From Candidatus Omnitrophota bacterium (lineage in GTDB: Bacteria; Omnitrophota; Koll11; Zapsychrales; Zapsychraceae): a stretch of 26,136 nucleotides of DNA. Numbering within the stretch: the stretch's first letter is position 1; every line of letters starts with the position of its first letter. Position numbers and translations under genes: made by a program. Below, piece by piece: positions 1 through 7,231 of this stretch. The notes under the pieces are model-generated. The model was not told where the DNA came from. It searched no databases and saw only the letters and a list, made by a program, of their open reading frames with translations. The stretch covers positions 1-26,136 of the forward strand of contig JAGLMJ010000005.1 in assembly GCA_023140095.1 (NCBI GenBank), written 5' to 3'.

Positions 1-46
1 TTTGAAAGTGTACCAATATCGTCGGTTGGTCGGTGTACCATGTACC
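1..46 (+). repeat. Left end of the IS, terminal inverted repeat with internal motif copies
   Basis: Bases 1-25 match the right end perfectly in inverted orientation. GTGTACC-like motifs sit at 8-14, 32-39 and 40-46 (the last as ATGTACC). These are the likely IstA binding sites. Confidence 0.93.
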
Positions 47-53
47 AGTCTTT

Positions 54-205
54 TTTTATTGTCTTTTATTCCTTCCTGATCAATGAATAGATTTTATTCT
101 TTTCATTCATATTCATTCCCGATTTATTCATCGAATCAAAACGGATTATTGTTGATTCCAGCCGTTTTTTATTCTCTTTCATTCTTTCCTGATTAGTAAA
201 GATTT
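54..205 (+). repeat. Imperfect direct repeats around a terminator-like hairpin inside the IS left end
   Basis: Two pyrimidine-rich stretches of about 40 bases (54-95 and 166-205) share the pattern TTTTTATT, CTTT, ATTC, TTCCTGAT and AGATTT in the same order. Between them AAAACGG (138-144) can pair with CCGTTTT (162-168), which is followed by more T. The hairpin would suit a terminator blocking transcription reading into the element from the left. The 17-base loop makes this only moderately convincing. Confidence 0.4.
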
Positions 206-254
206 AATTCCCCATTCCCACAAATATCTTATTTCCAGGTTCTATACTTAACGT

Positions 255-665
255 ATGGAACATAAACATACTCCAGATCAAAAGAGATGCTTATTCTGTG
301 GGAGATTTTTCCGGCCGGATAAGCATGTGGGCAACCGCCAAAAGAGTTGTAAAAGGTCCGGGTGCCAGAAAAAACGCTGCCAAATACAGCAGGAAAAATG
401 GCGTAAAGCCAATCCTGATTATTTTCAGGGTCGCTATGAATACCTCAGAGAGTGGCGAAAGGCCAATCCGGGCTATCAAAAGCGTTGGCGGACTCAAAAA
501 GCCGGTGAGATACAAACGCAGTTACCCCCCGTAAGTCCAATAAAATCAATACGTTTGAACATGCGGGCAGATTTTCCTGACCGCGAGATACAAACGTTAG
601 TTCTGACGTTAGTCAAGTCGGGCCAATCACTTTGGATAGACGGGGTCCGGATGCACCCTGGATGA
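255..665 (+). CDS. IS21-associated four-cysteine accessory protein
   Basis: The protein has 136 residues. Cysteines 12, 15, 32 and 37 form a CxxC-x16-CxxxxC set that could bind one zinc ion. A basic segment follows with two copies of a WRKANPxY motif. Small proteins of this kind lie upstream of istA in some IS21-like elements, and I recognise the pattern from that setting. No function has been established as far as I know; DNA binding is an inference from the cysteines and the basic charge. There is no Shine-Dalgarno sequence, but a TATACT at 243-248 would place transcription start almost on the ATG, so the message may be leaderless. The C-terminal third has no recognisable motif. It sits inside the IS and ends 50 bp before the next gene. 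Confidence 0.72.
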   Translation: MEHKHTPDQKRCLFCGRFFRPDKHVGNRQKSCKRSGCQKKRCQIQQEKWRKANPDYFQGRYEYLREWRKANPGYQKRWRTQKAGEIQTQLPPVSPIKSIRLNMRADFPDREIQTLVLTLVKSGQSLWIDGVRMHPG

Positions 666-715
666 GATACAAACGCAGATGGACAGCGGATTCTTTTCAT
701 GGAATACTTTTTATC

Positions 716-1069
716 ATGAAAAGACAGGCAAAAAGTTATTCGATTGTAGATCACGATCTGTTGCATAGGGGATATCTGGGCTGTTTAACACATCAAGCCC
801 TTGCGTTGTATCTGTTTCTGGTTGTTGTAGGCGACTGGGAGGGGAAGAGCTTCTATTCCGCATCCTCGATCGGAAAAATCCTGCGGATGGATTTCTTTGA
901 GATCTGCAAGGCTAAAGAAGAACTTTGTACTACACGTCTTATTGATTATAAAAAACCCTACTGGTGGGTTATGACATTAACTTCTGGTAAAAGATCAATA
1001 TGCCCTGACGCCATGAATCCTTTGATAAAACAGGTTCTTGAAAAAATGGAGACAACAAAAAATGATTGA
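716..1069 (+). CDS. IS21-associated small protein, probable winged helix-turn-helix
   Basis: The product has 117 residues when read from the ATG at 716. The frame is open further upstream but that part overlaps the end of the previous gene and looks unlike protein. The centre (about residues 23-65) reads like a replication-initiator or GntR-like winged helix: an alternating hydrophobic helix, the segment SFYSASSIGKIL, then a helix and a basic strand ending in LIDYKKPYW. Genes of this type are found between the cysteine protein and istA in related IS21 elements. The stop overlaps the istA start (TGA inside ATGATTGA), so translation is probably coupled. A role in transposition control is inferred only from position. 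Confidence 0.66.
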   Translation: MKRQAKSYSIVDHDLLHRGYLGCLTHQALALYLFLVVVGDWEGKSFYSASSIGKILRMDFFEICKAKEELCTTRLIDYKKPYWWVMTLTSGKRSICPDAMNPLIKQVLEKMETTKND

Positions 1070-2561
1070 TCCGGCAACCCAGGCGGAAGTTTTGCGGCTT
1101 TTCTTCGCCAGCCACTTAAGTCAACGTGAGATATCGGCAAAACTTGGTATCCATCGTCAAACCGTTGCAGCCCTTATCCAACGAAAACAGGTGCTTCTTC
1201 AAAGGCCAAATAAAAAACAACGCGCGTCTATTCTTAGCCCTTATTACGATCATATTGAAAAACTTCTTCAAGATGATCCTGGCCGCTCGGCGGTCAATAT
1301 TCTCCAGAAACTTCGAGGGTTCAATTACCAAGGAGGGCTAACTATTGTTAAAGATTATTTAAGTACCCGAAGAGCGCCATCAGAACCAAAGGCGTATCTT
1401 TCTTTGGAATTTATTCCAGGACAGGCGGCACAGGTTGACTGGGGGGATTTTGGCGATCCGTTTGGCTTGGGAAGAAAACTATGGTGTTTTTTAATGGTGC
1501 TCTGCTGGTCAAGATTTCTTTATATTGAATTTACTCCCTCTGCTTGTTTTGAGAGTTTTTTAAGGTGTCATGAAAATGCTTTGCGATACTTCGGGGGCAT
1601 TCCAAAAGAAATATGGTATGACAATTTAGCTACAGCCGTGGCCGAACGTAAACAAAAAATCATCCGGTTTAATCCAAAATTCTTAGCCTATTGCGGGCAC
1701 CATCGCTTCAAGCCGGTGGCCTGCAATCTGGGAGCCGGGCATGAAAAAGGACGCGTTGAGGATAGTGTTCGTTATGTCCGTGGAAACTTTTGGCCCGGAC
1801 GAACATTTACTGGGTGGGAAAATACCACAGTTCAAGCGCATGCCTGGCTTAAACAGTTCGCTAACAAGCGTACGCATGCCTCAACGCGCAAGATTCCGGA
1901 ACTTCAATTTACCAGAGAAAAATTGCATCTGTTGCCATTTGCGCCAGGCTATGACACCGATGAGGTTCGTAGTCCACGAGTATCTCATCAGTTCCGCGTA
2001 CAATTCGATGCCAATGAATATTCAGTGCCGTGGAGACTCTCCGGCAGGATATTGACCCTCAGGGCCGATGAAAAAACCGTAGGCCTTTATCTGAACCGCA
2101 AGCGTGTTTGTCGTCATCCTCGTTCCTGGAAAAAAGGACAACGTATCGTGAACCCAAAACATCAGGACGGCCTTCTTGAGCGTAAACCCGGCGCTCAGAC
2201 AAGTTCCGATATTGAGACCATCAAAACTCTTGGCCCAAACGGCAAACGGTATCTTGAATTTTTGGGCGCGCAGAACCGTTCGATTCGTACGGAACTTGGG
2301 CATCTAATGGTTCTGATCACCGTCTACAGTTCACAGGCTGTTGAGCAGTGCATGGCTAAAGCCATGGAAGGCGGGATCATCGGCGCTGACCACCTGGAAC
2401 GGCTCCTTATGTTCTCTGAAAATCCAATAGATACCAAACCGCCGCCATTAAATTTAACTGATGAGAGGCTTAAGATCCCTCCGAACATCCCGAATCTTAA
2501 AAGTTATGATGCTCTGCTTTTAGAGCCTGAACCAGACAATAAAAATGAGGAGACAAACTGA
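1062..2561 (+). CDS. istA: IS21-family transposase IstA
   Basis: The DDE transposase of the element has 499 residues, a normal length for IstA. An N-terminal helix-turn-helix (about residues 17-41, with SQREISAKLGIHRQTV) binds the end repeats. The catalytic core starts near residue 120. The probable acidic residues are D126 (in QVDWGDFG), D187 (in IWYDN) and E233 (in GRVEDSVRYVR). A Mu-transposase-like beta domain lies near residues 310-370. The ATG at 1062 was chosen over an in-frame ATG at 1038 because GGAG at 1048-1051 is well placed for it and because it overlaps the stop of the preceding gene. The stop overlaps the istB start as TGATG. Both catalytic motifs and length are intact. Confidence 0.95.
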   Translation: MIDPATQAEVLRLFFASHLSQREISAKLGIHRQTVAALIQRKQVLLQRPNKKQRASILSPYYDHIEKLLQDDPGRSAVNILQKLRGFNYQGGLTIVKDYLSTRRAPSEPKAYLSLEFIPGQAAQVDWGDFGDPFGLGRKLWCFLMVLCWSRFLYIEFTPSACFESFLRCHENALRYFGGIPKEIWYDNLATAVAERKQKIIRFNPKFLAYCGHHRFKPVACNLGAGHEKGRVEDSVRYVRGNFWPGRTFTGWENTTVQAHAWLKQFANKRTHASTRKIPELQFTREKLHLLPFAPGYDTDEVRSPRVSHQFRVQFDANEYSVPWRLSGRILTLRADEKTVGLYLNRKRVCRHPRSWKKGQRIVNPKHQDGLLERKPGAQTSSDIETIKTLGPNGKRYLEFLGAQNRSIRTELGHLMVLITVYSSQAVEQCMAKAMEGGIIGADHLERLLMFSENPIDTKPPPLNLTDERLKIPPNIPNLKSYDALLLEPEPDNKNEETN

Positions 2562-3307
2562 TGGAAAACTTAACAACTTATTTGGAGACATTAAAATTGC
2601 GTAACTTTTCAAGGAATCTGGACGAGCTCATAAACCGTCATCCAGATTCCCGTGAAGCCATCATTGAGATTCTTGGGGAACTTTGCAAGTCAGAAATCTC
2701 AGAAAGAAAAGAAAGAACTGTAGCTTATCGTATCTTACAAGCCAAGTTTAAAGAAATCCAAACTGTAGACACGTTTGACTTCAAATACAACCCATCTACC
2801 AAAAAAATCAAAAATCGATACCTAAAACTTTATACCCCGGAGTTGATCACCCAAGGACTTTGCGGCCTTTTTGTTGGATCCGCAGGTCTTGGCAAAACAC
2901 ATCTGGCACGCAGTTTAGGATATTTTTTTTGCCAACAATGCCTGAAAGTACGTTTTACAACTCTTTCGGAAATGGGCATCGATTTAAGAACCGCCGATGC
3001 TACCGGCACACTAAAAAAAACTATGCAGATATTCACACAACCAGCACTTCTTATACTTGATGAGATCGGCTACACGAACCTGCGTGACGACGAAAGCAAT
3101 TTGACGTTTCAAATTATTTCCCAACGGTACGAAAACAAAAGATCAACCTTGATCACAACAAATCGACCATTCGGTGAATGGAACCAAATCTTTCACAATG
3201 ACGCCATGGCGCATGCTCTCTTAGACAGGCTTATTCAAAGATCTGAGGTGTTTCATCTGGAAGGAAAAAGTTATCGAGAGACCCACCGCAAGAAATTAGA
3301 ATCTTAA
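2561..3307 (+). CDS. istB: IS21-family helper ATPase IstB
   Basis: IstB is a DnaC-like AAA+ ATPase that forms a clamp on target DNA and recruits the IstA transposase. The 248-residue protein has the N-terminal family segment, a Walker A motif GSAGLGKT at 106-113, a Walker B motif LLILDE at 163-168, and a sensor 1 region near 196-207 (TLITTNRPFGEW). The arginine-bearing C-terminal segment DRLIQRSEVFHLEG is also typical. The start overlaps the istA stop by one base (TGATG), so translation is coupled. AGGAG about ten bases upstream is a good ribosome binding site. Confidence 0.95.
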   Translation: MENLTTYLETLKLRNFSRNLDELINRHPDSREAIIEILGELCKSEISERKERTVAYRILQAKFKEIQTVDTFDFKYNPSTKKIKNRYLKLYTPELITQGLCGLFVGSAGLGKTHLARSLGYFFCQQCLKVRFTTLSEMGIDLRTADATGTLKKTMQIFTQPALLILDEIGYTNLRDDESNLTFQIISQRYENKRSTLITTNRPFGEWNQIFHNDAMAHALLDRLIQRSEVFHLEGKSYRETHRKKLES

Positions 3308-3429
3308 AGTGATTGAATAATCAATTTTTGTAACTTTGCGCCTCTAGGGCATTCTTTTATGTCTTAGATCAGAAAAGTAAAGGGGGAGGTATACCCAACA
3401 CGACTAAAACAAGGAAAAACCTTTGGGGC

Positions 3430-3467
3430 GGTACACCTAATTCCGACGATATTGGTACACTTTCAAA
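3430..3467 (-). repeat. Right end of the IS, terminal inverted repeat
   Basis: This is the inverted copy of the left end. The outer 25 bases (3443-3467) are perfect, five unmatched bases follow, and then a GGTACACC motif at 3430-3437 corresponds to the left-end motif at 32-39. The segment from the istB stop to here (3308-3429) has no gene. It has only a weak short hairpin at about 3312-3325 followed by a short T-run. Confidence 0.93.
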
Positions 3468-3659
3468 CCGGCGTCACCAAAAATTCTCCGGCAACAAAGA
3501 AACATGACGCTGAGAGTAATGTCTAAGCTTTCAGGCGTACAATCTGCCACACTGAGCAGAATGGAAAATAACAAGGTTATTGGAAGCATTAAAAGTTATA
3601 TGGATATCGCGAAAGTGCTAGAACTGCGATTAAGCGAATTATTTGCTGAATTGGAGTAG
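3468..3659 (+). pseudogene. XRE-family regulator truncated by the IS
   Basis: The frame is open from the IS end to the TAG at 3657. It encodes about 63 residues that read as a helix-turn-helix of the XRE/Cro type: LRQQRNMTLRVMSKLSG, SATLSRMENN, then YMDIAKVLELRLSELFAE. The recognition helix and the C-terminal helices are complete, but the first turn of the domain is cut at the IS boundary and an in-frame stop lies inside the IS at 3438. An ATG at 3504 could start a 51-residue remnant. The most likely history is that the IS landed in a regulator gene of the integrated element and its 5' part lies left of this window. Confidence 0.7.
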
Positions 3660-3712
3660 GTTTTAAATGGTTAGAAAACGAAATGATTATTTATAACGGA
3701 AGGATGGCGGTT

Positions 3713-3904
3713 ATGATTCAGAAAAGGTTTATTGGAATAAAAGATTTGTCAGAATATCTTGATGTGAGTGAGCATACGATTAAGTCATGGGTTTATAGTA
3801 GGCGAATTCCATTTAAAAAGATTGGAAGATTGATTAAGTTTGATCGGAATCGGATTGACAATTTGCTCGATAGTAAAAATGGAAAGCAAAAATATTTTTG
3901 TTGA
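3713..3904 (+). CDS. Excisionase-like helix-turn-helix protein
   Basis: This small DNA-binding protein of the HTH_17/excisionase type has 63 residues. The pattern FIGIKDLSEYLDVSEHTIKSW, VYSRRIPFKKIGR and IKFDRNRIDNLL is the classical one: helix-turn-helix, wing with a conserved RRIPxxKIGR-like loop, final helix. The start at 3713 was preferred over ATGs at 3683 and 3704 because GGAAGG lies at the right distance only for 3713. It sits upstream of a recombinase gene, where such proteins act as recombination directionality factors or regulators. That role is inferred. Confidence 0.78.
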   Translation: MIQKRFIGIKDLSEYLDVSEHTIKSWVYSRRIPFKKIGRLIKFDRNRIDNLLDSKNGKQKYFC

Positions 3905-3929
3905 ACAAACTGCATATGTTTGGTATAGT
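3901..3929 (+). promoter_or_regulatory. Sigma-70-type promoter for the MerR-like gene
   Basis: TTGAAC (3901-3906) and TATAGT (3924-3929) are separated by exactly 17 bases. Transcription would begin near 3936, only about three bases before the ATG at 3939, so the message would be nearly leaderless. This fits the lack of a Shine-Dalgarno sequence. Confidence 0.6.
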
Positions 3930-3938
3930 TTGTATATT

Positions 3939-4136
3939 ATGGCTGAAAAGCGATATTATATGAGCGATATTCTTAAGGTTCTCGAGATATCTAAAAACAC
4001 ATATCTCAATTGGGAGAAATTGGGTAAAGTTCCAAAATCAAAACGAGACCCAATGAGTAATTATCGTTATTGGTTCAGTGAGGATGTAAAGAAATTGAAG
4101 ACGGTTACTGGGCGTGAGAAGAAAGAAGCAGTCTGA
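3939..4136 (+). CDS. Small MerR-like DNA-binding protein
   Basis: The product has 65 residues and contains only a MerR-type winged helix: MSDILKVLEISKNTYLNWEKLGKVP as the two-helix motif, then a wing with SNYRYWFSEDVKKLK. There is no effector or dimerisation domain, so it resembles the short regulators or excisionase-like proteins of integrated elements. The frame stays open to 3840, but the ATG at 3939 is the first that fits the protein family and it lies just after a good promoter. The stop is 55 bp before the recombinase gene. Confidence 0.72.
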   Translation: MAEKRYYMSDILKVLEISKNTYLNWEKLGKVPKSKRDPMSNYRYWFSEDVKKLKTVTGREKKEAV

Positions 4137-4191
4137 TGAGGCTGATATTGTTGAAGCAAAAAAATATTTTTAATTAAAAAAGGATGCGGTA

Positions 4192-5306
4192 GTGGGAAAA
4201 ATATTTCAAAGAAAAGATCGCAATTCAAAGGATTGGTATATTAGCTATTACGAGAGTGATGGGATACGTGTAAAAAGGAAAATTGGCCCCAGTAAGACGT
4301 TGGCAGAAATTACTTTAAAGAAAATTGAAGTTGAAATGGCTGAAGGCCGCTATTTAAATGTTAAGAGTAAGAATAAAATAAAGTTTGAAATTTTCACAGA
4401 AGAATATTTGAAGTATTATGCTGCAAACCTTAAATCCTGCCGTAAATCTCACCAAGTCCGTATAAGAGTTTTGCTTCGATTTTTCAAAGGGCGATATCTT
4501 GATGATATAACTGTTTTAGATGTGGAGAAGTTGAAAACTGAGAGAAGTACGGAAGTTTCTTCGGCTACGGTAAATCGGGATTGGCATGTTTGAAATCTGT
4601 ATTTAATAAAACTATTGCGTGGGATAAATTTCATGGGAAAAATCCGGTTTGCAAAGTTAAGTTTTTCAAAGAAAATAATCAGCGGCTCCGTTATTTAGAA
4701 AAAGATGAACTTAGAAGTTTAATAGCGGTCAGTGAAGGTTATCTTAGGGTCGTGATAATAGTAGCAGTCAACAGGGGTATGAGATTGGGAGAGATTTTTA
4801 ATTTAAAATGGGAAGACATTGATTTAAAGCGTGATATAATTTATTTACTTGAAACGAAAAATGATGAGAAAAGAGAGATTCCGATTAATTCTCAAGTGAG
4901 AAAAGCTTTGTTAGAGTATCGTAAAGAAGCGAAGGGCGAGAATTATGTGTTTACAGGGCGATTTGGGAATAACTTAACATCAATTAGAGGCTCCTTCTCG
5001 GCAGCCTTAGAAAAGTGTGATATAAATAATTTTCGTTTTCATGGCCTTAGGCATACTTTTGCATCACATCTTGTGATGAATGGAGTTGATTTGAATACAG
5101 TACGTGAATTGTTGGGACATAAAACTATTAAAATGACTTTAAGATATTCACATTTATCGCCGGATCATAAAAAACGGGCGGTTGAGATTCTTGGAGAAGG
5201 GTTCATCTGTAAAGGCAAGGGTATTAGTTCTAATTTAGTCCCCACACGGTCCCCAAGCAAAAAAATGAATAAATCATCAAGGGTTGAAAGCCTTGTATGT
5301 GCTTGA
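4192..5306 (+). pseudogene. Tyrosine recombinase (integrase), single-base frameshift
   Basis: Two open frames together make one phage/ICE-type integrase. Bases 4192-4593 (GTG start, AAAGGA upstream) give the arm-binding N-terminus and the SAM-like core-binding domain. From 4581 in the next frame come the core end and the whole catalytic domain. Counting from 4581, R68, K93, H154, R157, H180 and Y189 supply the complete R-K-H-R-H-Y set. The frame is lost after ACGGTAAATCGGGA at 4580: one added base would restore VNRELACLKSVFNK, the usual family sequence. No slippery site is visible, so this is decay or a sequencing error rather than programmed frameshifting. The gene ends 22 bp before tRNA-Ser(TGA). 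The region from 3480 to 5310 is visibly AT-richer than what follows. Confidence 0.88.
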
Positions 5307-5312
5307 TATATA
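5284..5312 (+). promoter_or_regulatory. Probable promoter of tRNA-Ser(TGA), inside the integrase 3' end
   Basis: TTGAAA (5284-5289) and TATATA (5307-5312) are 17 bases apart. A TATAAT also lies at 5309-5314. Transcription would begin near 5319-5321, shortly before the tRNA at 5329. The -35 lies within the last codons of the recombinase gene. Confidence 0.5.
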
Positions 5313-5328
5313 ATAAGTTAAGAATTTT

Positions 5329-5416
5329 GGAGAGGTGGCTGAGCGGTTGAAAGCGGCGGTCTTGAAAACCGTTGTGCCGAAAGGTACCCAGAGTTCGAAT
5401 CTCTGCCTCTCCGCCA
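5329..5416 (+). tRNA. tRNA-Ser(TGA)
   Basis: The 88-base cloverleaf has an acceptor stem GGAGAGG/CCTCTCC, a D arm GCT/AGC, and an anticodon stem GCGGT/ACCGT with loop CTTGAAA (anticodon TGA at 5363-5365, reading UCA). A long variable arm, GTGCC/GGTAC closed by GAAA, marks it as a class II serine tRNA. The T arm is CAGAG/CTCTG around TTCGAAT. G73 and an encoded CCA (5414-5416) end it, unlike the other two serine tRNAs here. The upstream recombinase suggests this gene as an attachment target. Confidence 0.96.
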
Positions 5417-5471
5417 AAATATGAAGGCGAGCTCATAGAGCGAGCCTGAGTTTTGGTAGTATTTGGTTTTC
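5416..5471 (+). repeat. Direct repeat copy 1 with hairpin, downstream of tRNA-Ser(TGA)
   Basis: This stretch recurs at 7319-7374 with only about three base changes. It contains a compact hairpin: GGC-GAG-CTC, loop ATA, GAG-CGA-GCC, which pairs fully except for a tandem G-A/A-G mismatch. A short TTTT follows. Position just after a tRNA gene suggests a processing or termination hairpin. Together with the matching tRNA 3' halves, the repeated unit is about 80 bp. Confidence 0.8.
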
Positions 5472-5507
5472 ATTTAACGTGTTTTAATCGTAAAGAGGGC
5501 AGCCATT

Positions 5508-6977
5508 ATGCAAAAAAAAGCACCCGGTAAATACACTCCTGTTTCCATTGAGCATACCTCCATCTTAAGAAAATTTACAATTCTCTTTCTTTTGATGTCT
5601 GTCATTCCCACCTGCCTCCTCTATTATTTTTACGTGCAGATCAGCGAAAAAGGGGCTCTGGAAATTACCGCATCGAACCTTAACCTCACACTTACGTTCG
5701 TTGTGCTGGGGGTCATTCTCGGCTATTTCTCGATGCGCGCGGTTTTAAGGCAATTGGTCGACCTGACCAATGCCAACAAAAAGGCCTTAGAGGATGTCTT
5801 GAGTCCCGAGAAGATCAGGGAACTCAGCTATGAAGAAAATGAGATCGCTGTTCTTGCCCAATCATTCACGGCGATTACTGATAAGCTGGAGGAAAATGTT
5901 AAGAGTTTAGAGTTGGCCAAACGAACGCTTCAATCGATTATGGATAAAGTGGGCCAGGGCATTTCCAATATGGAAAATATTGATACGTTCCTTGCATTGA
6001 TATTAGAGACGGTTACTGAAGCGATGTCGGGGAAAGTGGGAGTTCTCCTTCTTGCAGATAAGGAACAAAAGGACCTTTGGGTAAAAAATGTTTATGGTTC
6101 AAGCCATGATGAAGACAAAGTGATCCACTTCACGACGGAAGAAGGCACGGTTTTTCAAAAAGCGGCGGAATTAAAAAATTCATTGGTCATTGACCGCCTT
6201 AGCGGGGAGATCGAAGAATTTAAAAAATACAGGAATCTATTCAGGGCCCCGATGGTATGCGCTCCTTTAATAAACAAAGACAAGATTCTCGGGTTTATTA
6301 CGGTGAGCGACTGCCCAACCGGGGAGTTCGAAGAAAATGAATGTAATTTACTATTTAACTTAGCTTCGCAAATGGCGGTTGCCATTGAAAATTCCCGGTT
6401 GAACAAGGATATGGAAAAGACGTATTTCGAGACGATCTCGGCCCTCGCGCTGGCGGTCGACGCGAAAGATAAATATTCCCGCGGGCATTTAGACCGTGTC
6501 GCGTATTATTCTGTCCGGATCGCGAAGAAAATGGGGCTTGATGACGAAGAGATGCAGACGCTTCGGGATGCGGCCCGGCTTCATGATCTGGGTAAGATCG
6601 GTATTCCTGATGGGGTTTTGGGGAAAAAAGGACCGTTGACGGATCAGGAAGTGGATCTTATGAGAAAACATCCGGAGATCGGCGAAAGCATCATTAAGCC
6701 TATCCATTCTTTGGAACATCTATGCGATATTATCCGCCATCACCATGAGAAGTTGGACGGAAGCGGATATCCCGACGGGCTTCGGGGAGATGGGATAACG
6801 CCGTTGGTGCGTATCACGACAATTGCCGATATTTATGATGCCTTGACGTCGGATCGGCCGTATCGCGACCAGTTTCCCAGGGAAAAAGCTTGTGAGATCC
6901 TTCGTGAAATGAAAGAGAATGGTCAGCTTGACCCGGATATTGTGGAAATTCTTATTGAAACACAAAGCGGCGAATGA
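5508..6977 (+). CDS. Membrane-bound GAF/HD-GYP cyclic-di-GMP phosphodiesterase
   Basis: The 489-residue protein has two N-terminal membrane segments (about 23-43 and 59-78) that enclose a very short outside loop. A HAMP-like linker follows (79-130), then a GAF domain (about 155-300) and an HD-GYP domain (about 315-485). The metal-binding set is present: H327, the HD pair H359-D360 in HDLGKIGIPD, HHH at 411-413 and the GYP motif at 420-422. HD-GYP proteins hydrolyse cyclic di-GMP, usually to GMP or pGpG. The GAF domain may bind a small ligand that sets activity, but I cannot name it. The ATG at 5508 has AGAGGG upstream. No cyclase gene is nearby. The gene lies alone between tRNA-Ser genes. Confidence 0.93.
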   Translation: MQKKAPGKYTPVSIEHTSILRKFTILFLLMSVIPTCLLYYFYVQISEKGALEITASNLNLTLTFVVLGVILGYFSMRAVLRQLVDLTNANKKALEDVLSPEKIRELSYEENEIAVLAQSFTAITDKLEENVKSLELAKRTLQSIMDKVGQGISNMENIDTFLALILETVTEAMSGKVGVLLLADKEQKDLWVKNVYGSSHDEDKVIHFTTEEGTVFQKAAELKNSLVIDRLSGEIEEFKKYRNLFRAPMVCAPLINKDKILGFITVSDCPTGEFEENECNLLFNLASQMAVAIENSRLNKDMEKTYFETISALALAVDAKDKYSRGHLDRVAYYSVRIAKKMGLDDEEMQTLRDAARLHDLGKIGIPDGVLGKKGPLTDQEVDLMRKHPEIGESIIKPIHSLEHLCDIIRHHHEKLDGSGYPDGLRGDGITPLVRITTIADIYDALTSDRPYRDQFPREKACEILREMKENGQLDPDIVEILIETQSGE

Positions 6978-7021
6978 TCCCGCCTTTGGGAAATACATTT
7001 CCGGATAAAAGATTTAATATT

Positions 7022-7080
7022 GGAGAGGTGTCCGGCAGGTTTATCTGGATCAAATTAAGGTAACCTTAACTGCACCTCTC
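7022..7080 (+). other. tRNA-Ser-like remnant forming a long hairpin
   Basis: The first 13 bases, GGAGAGGTGTCCG, are identical to the start of tRNA-Ser(GGA) at 7112. The segment ends CTGCACCTCTC, which resembles a tRNA-Ser 3' end (CTGCCTCTCC). GAGAGGTG (7023-7030) pairs perfectly with CACCTCTC (7073-7080), and inside lies a near-palindrome TTAAGGT-A-ACCTTAA. No anticodon arm, variable arm or T arm can be made, so it is not a working tRNA. It may serve as a terminator for the HD-GYP gene, although the following T-run is poor. Confidence 0.55.
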
Positions 7081-7111
7081 TTATTCTGATCGTCATTAGA
7101 AAGTTTATTTT

Positions 7112-7200
7112 GGAGAGGTGTCCGAGTGGTTGAAGGAGCACGCTTGGAAAGCGTGTGGGTGCAGAAATGTGTCTCCAGGGTTCGAATCCCTGCCTCTCCG
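7112..7200 (+). tRNA. tRNA-Ser(GGA)
   Basis: The acceptor stem is GGAGAGG/CCTCTCC. The anticodon stem CACGC/GCGTG carries loop TTGGAAA, so the anticodon is GGA at 7146-7148 (reads UCC and UCU). A long variable arm precedes the T arm CAGGG/CCCTG. G73 is the last encoded base; CCA is not encoded. Confidence 0.96.
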
Positions 7201-7231
7201 TTTGTTTTAAAAGTTTTTTGGGAGTAAAAAA

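Larger units (their letters stand above)
1..3467 (+). mobile_element. IS21-family insertion sequence, complete
   Basis: The first 25 bases are the exact reverse complement of bases 3443-3467, giving a perfect terminal inverted repeat. Further inside, a GGTGTACC motif recurs at both ends (32-39 and, inverted, 3430-3437). This layout of repeated transposase-binding motifs is usual for the IS21 family. The element holds four rightward genes: a four-cysteine protein, a small probable helix-turn-helix protein, the transposase istA and the ATPase istB. The last three are overlapping or closely spaced. IS21 ends usually begin with TG, so the formal ends may be base 3 and base 3465. Target duplication cannot be checked because the window opens at the left end. 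All four frames are open, so the copy may still be active. On the right it abuts a truncated regulator gene. Confidence 0.93.

Noticed and set aside
3308..3429. Strong terminator after istB
   Set aside because: Only a five-base-pair hairpin with a short T-run is visible.
4565..4600. Programmed frameshift in the integrase
   Set aside because: There is no slippery heptamer, no downstream hairpin and no reason for such control in this family.
4581..5306. Separate catalytic-domain-only recombinase gene starting at TTG
   Set aside because: The preceding frame supplies the matching DNA-binding half and one added base joins them into a normal integrase; no ribosome binding site precedes the TTG.
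5230..5436. Minus-strand open frame across tRNA-Ser(TGA)
   Set aside because: It is the reverse complement of the tRNA; the [16 protein letters not shown] peptide is a known tRNA-Ser artefact.
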